NCBI GenBank assembly: GCA_019918135.1
Contig: WBZZ01002530.1
Location: 1-64,000, forward strand
Length of the DNA stretch: 64,000 nucleotides
Origin: Paulinella micropora
Taxonomy: Eukaryota > Cercozoa > Imbricatea > Euglyphida > Paulinellidae
Direction: 5' to 3'
Positions 61,791-64,000 of the stretch are shown piece after piece. The position numbers and the translations under genes are program-made. Below the pieces are notes generated by a model. The model was not told the origin of the DNA. It saw only the letters and a program-made list of their open reading frames with translations, and made no database searches. Every line of letters begins with the position of its first letter. Position 1 is the stretch's first letter.

Positions 61791-62140
61791 GAAAAGCCTG
61801 GAAGCGCAAATATTAAAACTTTGTAAAGATTTTGTTTATTGATTTTTTCTTGTACATTCTTTGCGGGGGCGCCCGTCATTAAGAGGGCTTAGCTGAGGCG
61901 TTGCATTTTTGGTAGCCTCTGCGCTCTCCTCCTCCCCCCCTGCCCTCCCCATGTTCTTTGAGCCCCCCGGGCTCAGGGGGCTCAGGGGGGAGGGGAGAAG
62001 AAAGAAGGAAAGGGGTGGGGGGGGGCGCCCCTCCCCCCCATCTGTGGGCTCCAAAAAAAAGTGCACTTATTTTTGTTCCCCCTTCAGCCCGCGCCTGCGG
62101 GCTGGTTTCTGTAAGCAGGTAGCTTTCGAGTAGCACTAGC

Positions 62141-62704
62141 ATGAGGGGAGGCACGGCCCGCGCCCGCCGCGCTCGCGCACGCTCGGTTATGAAACATCGC
62201 CCCCCGAAGAAACGCGTTGCTCCCGGAATAGCCTCCAGTGGACAAAACCTGAGGCAACTGGCTGCGGTCCGTGTCGTCGGGGCACAGGGCCAGGCGCGCC
62301 CCGTCGTGGTGCCAGAGGCGGCGCCCGCCACGCCCGAACCGCGCTTCAACTTTGAACAAGTCATCGCGGCCAGCCTGAGCATTCTGGACCTAGAAGAAAT
62401 CCTTCACTCCTCGCTTGACAACGACACAGGAACAGTATTCGTGGCCGGCGGATTACCGGAGGGACCGCCCGTGCGTACCGGCTTGTCCGAGGCCAGCCTG
62501 AACTCCCTACCCGAGCTCCAGGTCACGGGCGCTTTTCTCGCAGCACCCGGGTCGCCCAAGGAGTGTTCCATCTGCCTCCAAGATTTGGTAGCAGGAGAGT
62601 TGCTACGGGGGCTACCCTGTGCGCACTACCTGCACCGATCGTGCGTGGACCCCTGGCTGCGAACCAAGGACTCGTGCCCCGTATGCCGCCTATTCCTATC
62701 TTAG
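62141..62704 (+). CDS. RING-H2 finger protein (putative E3 ubiquitin ligase)
   Basis: The 187-residue product has a strongly basic N-terminus (RGGTARARRARARS, then KHRPPKKR), a middle part with an acidic helix, and a complete C-terminal RING-H2 finger. The spacing is C142-x2-C145-x14-C160-x-H162-x2-H165-x2-C168-x10-C179-x2-C182, with the usual hydrophobic and Trp residues for E2 binding (CSICLQ, DPWLRT). It ends five residues after the last Cys. It has no membrane segment, unlike many plant ATL proteins. Expected activity is transfer of ubiquitin from an E2 to an unknown target, probably nuclear given the basic start. With the F-box protein it is the second ubiquitin-system component here. 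A tail-repeat-like GACTTTGTCGAGAGTTTTAATTAAA follows it at about 62738. Confidence 0.85.
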   Translation: MRGGTARARRARARSVMKHRPPKKRVAPGIASSGQNLRQLAAVRVVGAQGQARPVVVPEAAPATPEPRFNFEQVIAASLSILDLEEILHSSLDNDTGTVFVAGGLPEGPPVRTGLSEASLNSLPELQVTGAFLAAPGSPKECSICLQDLVAGELLRGLPCAHYLHRSCVDPWLRTKDSCPVCRLFLS

Positions 62705-63819
62705 GCACTTGCCAAGACCACCGTGGACAAAATGGTGAAGACTTTGTCGAGAGTTTTAATTAAAACAACAATTTTTTCTTAGCTGTGTAAAACTTAGCGC
62801 CAAATGAACGGGCCGCTCCTGTCTCTTTCCGCGGGTTTTAGCGGTGGTTTTCCCGCGGAAAAAAACTCGCGCCAAAATCTTTTTTGTTTGCGCAAATGAC
62901 AAGTCTTGCGCACTCTCTCCCCCCTCCCCCAGCCCTTTAAACAAACGAAAGGGGGGAGGGGGGGAGGGGAAAGTTTTCCTCCCTCTCCCCTCTTTCTTCC
63001 CTCTTTCTTCCCTCTCCCCTCTTCCCTCTCTCTCCCCTCTTCCCTCCGTTCTCTTTCCCCTTTTTTTTGAGCAGGAGGATTTTTTTCTTTCTCTCTTCTT
63101 TTTTTGCACAAAATTTATCGCCAAATTTGCGTATGTGTGCGCCGGCTATGATATGGCCGAAAAAGGCAGCATTGCCAGAAAAACCTGAAACGCTGCCTTT
63201 CTCTGCCATATCACAGGCACAGACCGCCAAGCCATCAAGAAAGTACCAAAAAATCCGCGGCAGAACTCGTTCAGCCGGAGTCTCGACAAGGGAGAAGGGG
63301 GGGGGGGGCGCCCGGCATAGGGGGGGGGGCTTAGTTGAGGCGTTTTATTTTTTTTGGTAGCTTCTGCGCTCTCTCCCTCCCCCCTTGCCCTTCCCCTGTT
63401 CTTTGAGCCCCCCGGGCTCAGGGGGCTCAAGGGAAGGAAAGAAAAAAGGGGGAGGGGGGGGGGGTGCGCTCCTCCATCTGTTGGCTCCCCCAAAAAAAGT
63501 TTACTTATTTTTGCTCCCCTTCAGCCCGCGCCAACTTGCTGGCTGCAATGTAAGACCGTCGAGCTTTAATCCATCGTATTTTGCACTTTCTTGGCGTCCC
63601 CCTGCCAAAAAGTCTCGCCGAGGGAGAAGAGGAGGCTAGTGACAGGATCGTGCCTCTCCCCCCCCCCTGCTACTTTTCTTTCACCAGCTCCCTTTTTCCC
63701 GTCGGAGGGAAAAGAGAATTGGAAAAGAATACATTTTACGCTGAAAGGGGGGGGGGGGCGGCCAACAGCAGACAGTCATCCCCGCCCGCGGCAAACGATG
63801 AAAAAAAACCAAAAACATA
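62705..63819. repeat. intergenic repeats between the RING gene and the edge gene
   Basis: It contains a tail-repeat-like 3' element (62735-62765), a CTTCCCTC-rich pyrimidine minisatellite (about 62970-63060), the hairpin repeat (63100-63240), an inverted GAGCCCC/G-run module (63395-63510), an inverted tail-repeat copy (63550-63580) and a purine/pyrimidine mix. No gene is seen. Confidence 0.6.
63100..63240. repeat. GGCCGAAAAAGGCAGC-type hairpin repeat (best copy)
   Basis: GATATGGCCGAAAAAGGCAGC at about 63150-63170 pairs with GCTGCCTTTCTCTGCCATATC at about 63194-63214. The two perfect stem blocks (GATATGGC/GCCATATC and AAAGGCAGC/GCTGCCTTT) are separated by a small internal loop. Confidence 0.7.
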
Positions 63820-64000
63820 CTACTTACTACTACTAATTGACAGGACTGCACCAATGGCTACTTGCGACGCAACCCAGGCGCACCCAAAGCCCTCTGGCAA
63901 CTTCCAGGAGCTGTAAGCCACCTGGTCAGCACGGGCAATAAGCCAAGGTCCAAGCTCTGCGGTTTCCCCCACCCAACAGAAAGCAGCCAGCCCTGTCCAT
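63820..64000 (-). CDS. C-terminal end of a gene running off the right edge
   Basis: A minus-strand frame is open from the window edge to TAG at 63820-63822, about 59 codons with no stop and normal protein composition. It includes ELGPWLIARADQVAYSSWKL and a hydrophobic stretch (CAWVASQVAIGAVLSI) that could be a final membrane segment, then a Ser-rich end. The start lies outside the window. No family is recognised. Confidence 0.45.
   Translation of the reverse strand, partial: WTGLAAFCWVGETAELGPWLIARADQVAYSSWKLPEGFGCAWVASQVAIGAVLSISSSK

Larger units (their letters stand above)
59052..62140. repeat. dispersed-repeat mosaic with two short gene remnants
   Basis: It contains an inverted hr-like unit at 59395-59640, another at 60230-60560 in the forward orientation, tail-repeat copies at about 59780, a half fold-back element at 60570-60650 and the hairpin repeat at 61640-61790. 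Three copies of a short CAGCCCGCTGGCGCGGGCT palindrome lie at about 61243, 61366 and 61420. Unique pieces at 60010-60230 and 60985-61200 carry short coding-like frames, listed separately. Confidence 0.6.

Noticed and set aside
5864..64000. Firm assignment to Nimaviridae or another named family
   Set aside because: No core gene of any named family (DNA polymerase, capsid, packaging ATPase, per os infectivity factors) was recognised. Only the mode of integration is suggestive.

Overview
The window reads as a eukaryotic chromosome segment carrying a large virus-like or giant-mobile-element insertion. No prokaryotic operons or ribosome-binding sites are apparent. Genes are intronless as far as I can see, lie on both strands, and several end in AATAAA-type poly(A) signals. 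Positions 1 to about 5,865 look like ordinary host repeat DNA: (AAT)n microsatellites interrupted by eleven same-orientation copies of a tRNA-derived SINE and the 3' end of a non-LTR (LINE) retrotransposon. The host cannot be named from this. An animal is plausible and an alga or protist is not excluded.

At about 5,864 the last SINE copy breaks off inside its tRNA T-arm (B-box) region and a GC-richer, gene-dense segment starts. The left part (5.9-15 kb) holds the 3' end of a truncated gene for a basic/acidic nuclear-type protein, a four-TM membrane protein, an mRNA capping enzyme (guanylyltransferase) with nearly all signature motifs, a Pro/Arg/Lys-rich basic protein, a large (>1,000 codon) unrecognised gene broken by a 65-bp tandem duplication, and a frameshifted BspA-type leucine-rich-repeat surface protein gene.

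From about 15,275 to 48,166 a 16.4-kb block occurs twice in direct tandem (unit A 15,275-31,685; unit B 31,686-48,166) with very few differences. Each unit encodes a two-RRM RNA-binding protein, two adjacent paralogous tyrosine-recombinase-like proteins (YR1, YR2), a small Cys/His-rich protein, an F-box protein, a 42-residue single-TM miniprotein, an unrecognised protein, a six-TM membrane protein and an alpha/beta hydrolase. The two units carry different frameshifts. YR1 is intact only in B, the hydrolase only in A, and YR2 is interrupted in both, at different places.

The remainder (gene-free parts of both units, and 48.2-64 kb) is a mosaic of dispersed repeat families: hr-like units with TTTGGCGCCAAA palindromes and a CTCACCTTCGTCGCCCCT minisatellite; fold-back elements with purine/pyrimidine tracts; a GAGCCCC hairpin next to G-run/C-run switches; a GGCCGAAAAAGGCAGC hairpin; and a tail repeat matching the 3' end of the F-box gene. 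Genes are rare there: a frameshifted gene at 58,655-59,051, a RING-H2 protein at 62,141-62,704 and a gene running off the right edge.

The best overall reading is an endogenised, decaying large DNA virus or virus-like mobile element. It has its own capping enzyme, a recombinase pair for integration, and F-box/RING proteins that could act on host ubiquitin ligases. It sits in host repeat DNA. I recognise no DNA polymerase, major capsid or packaging ATPase gene here, so the family assignment is open.
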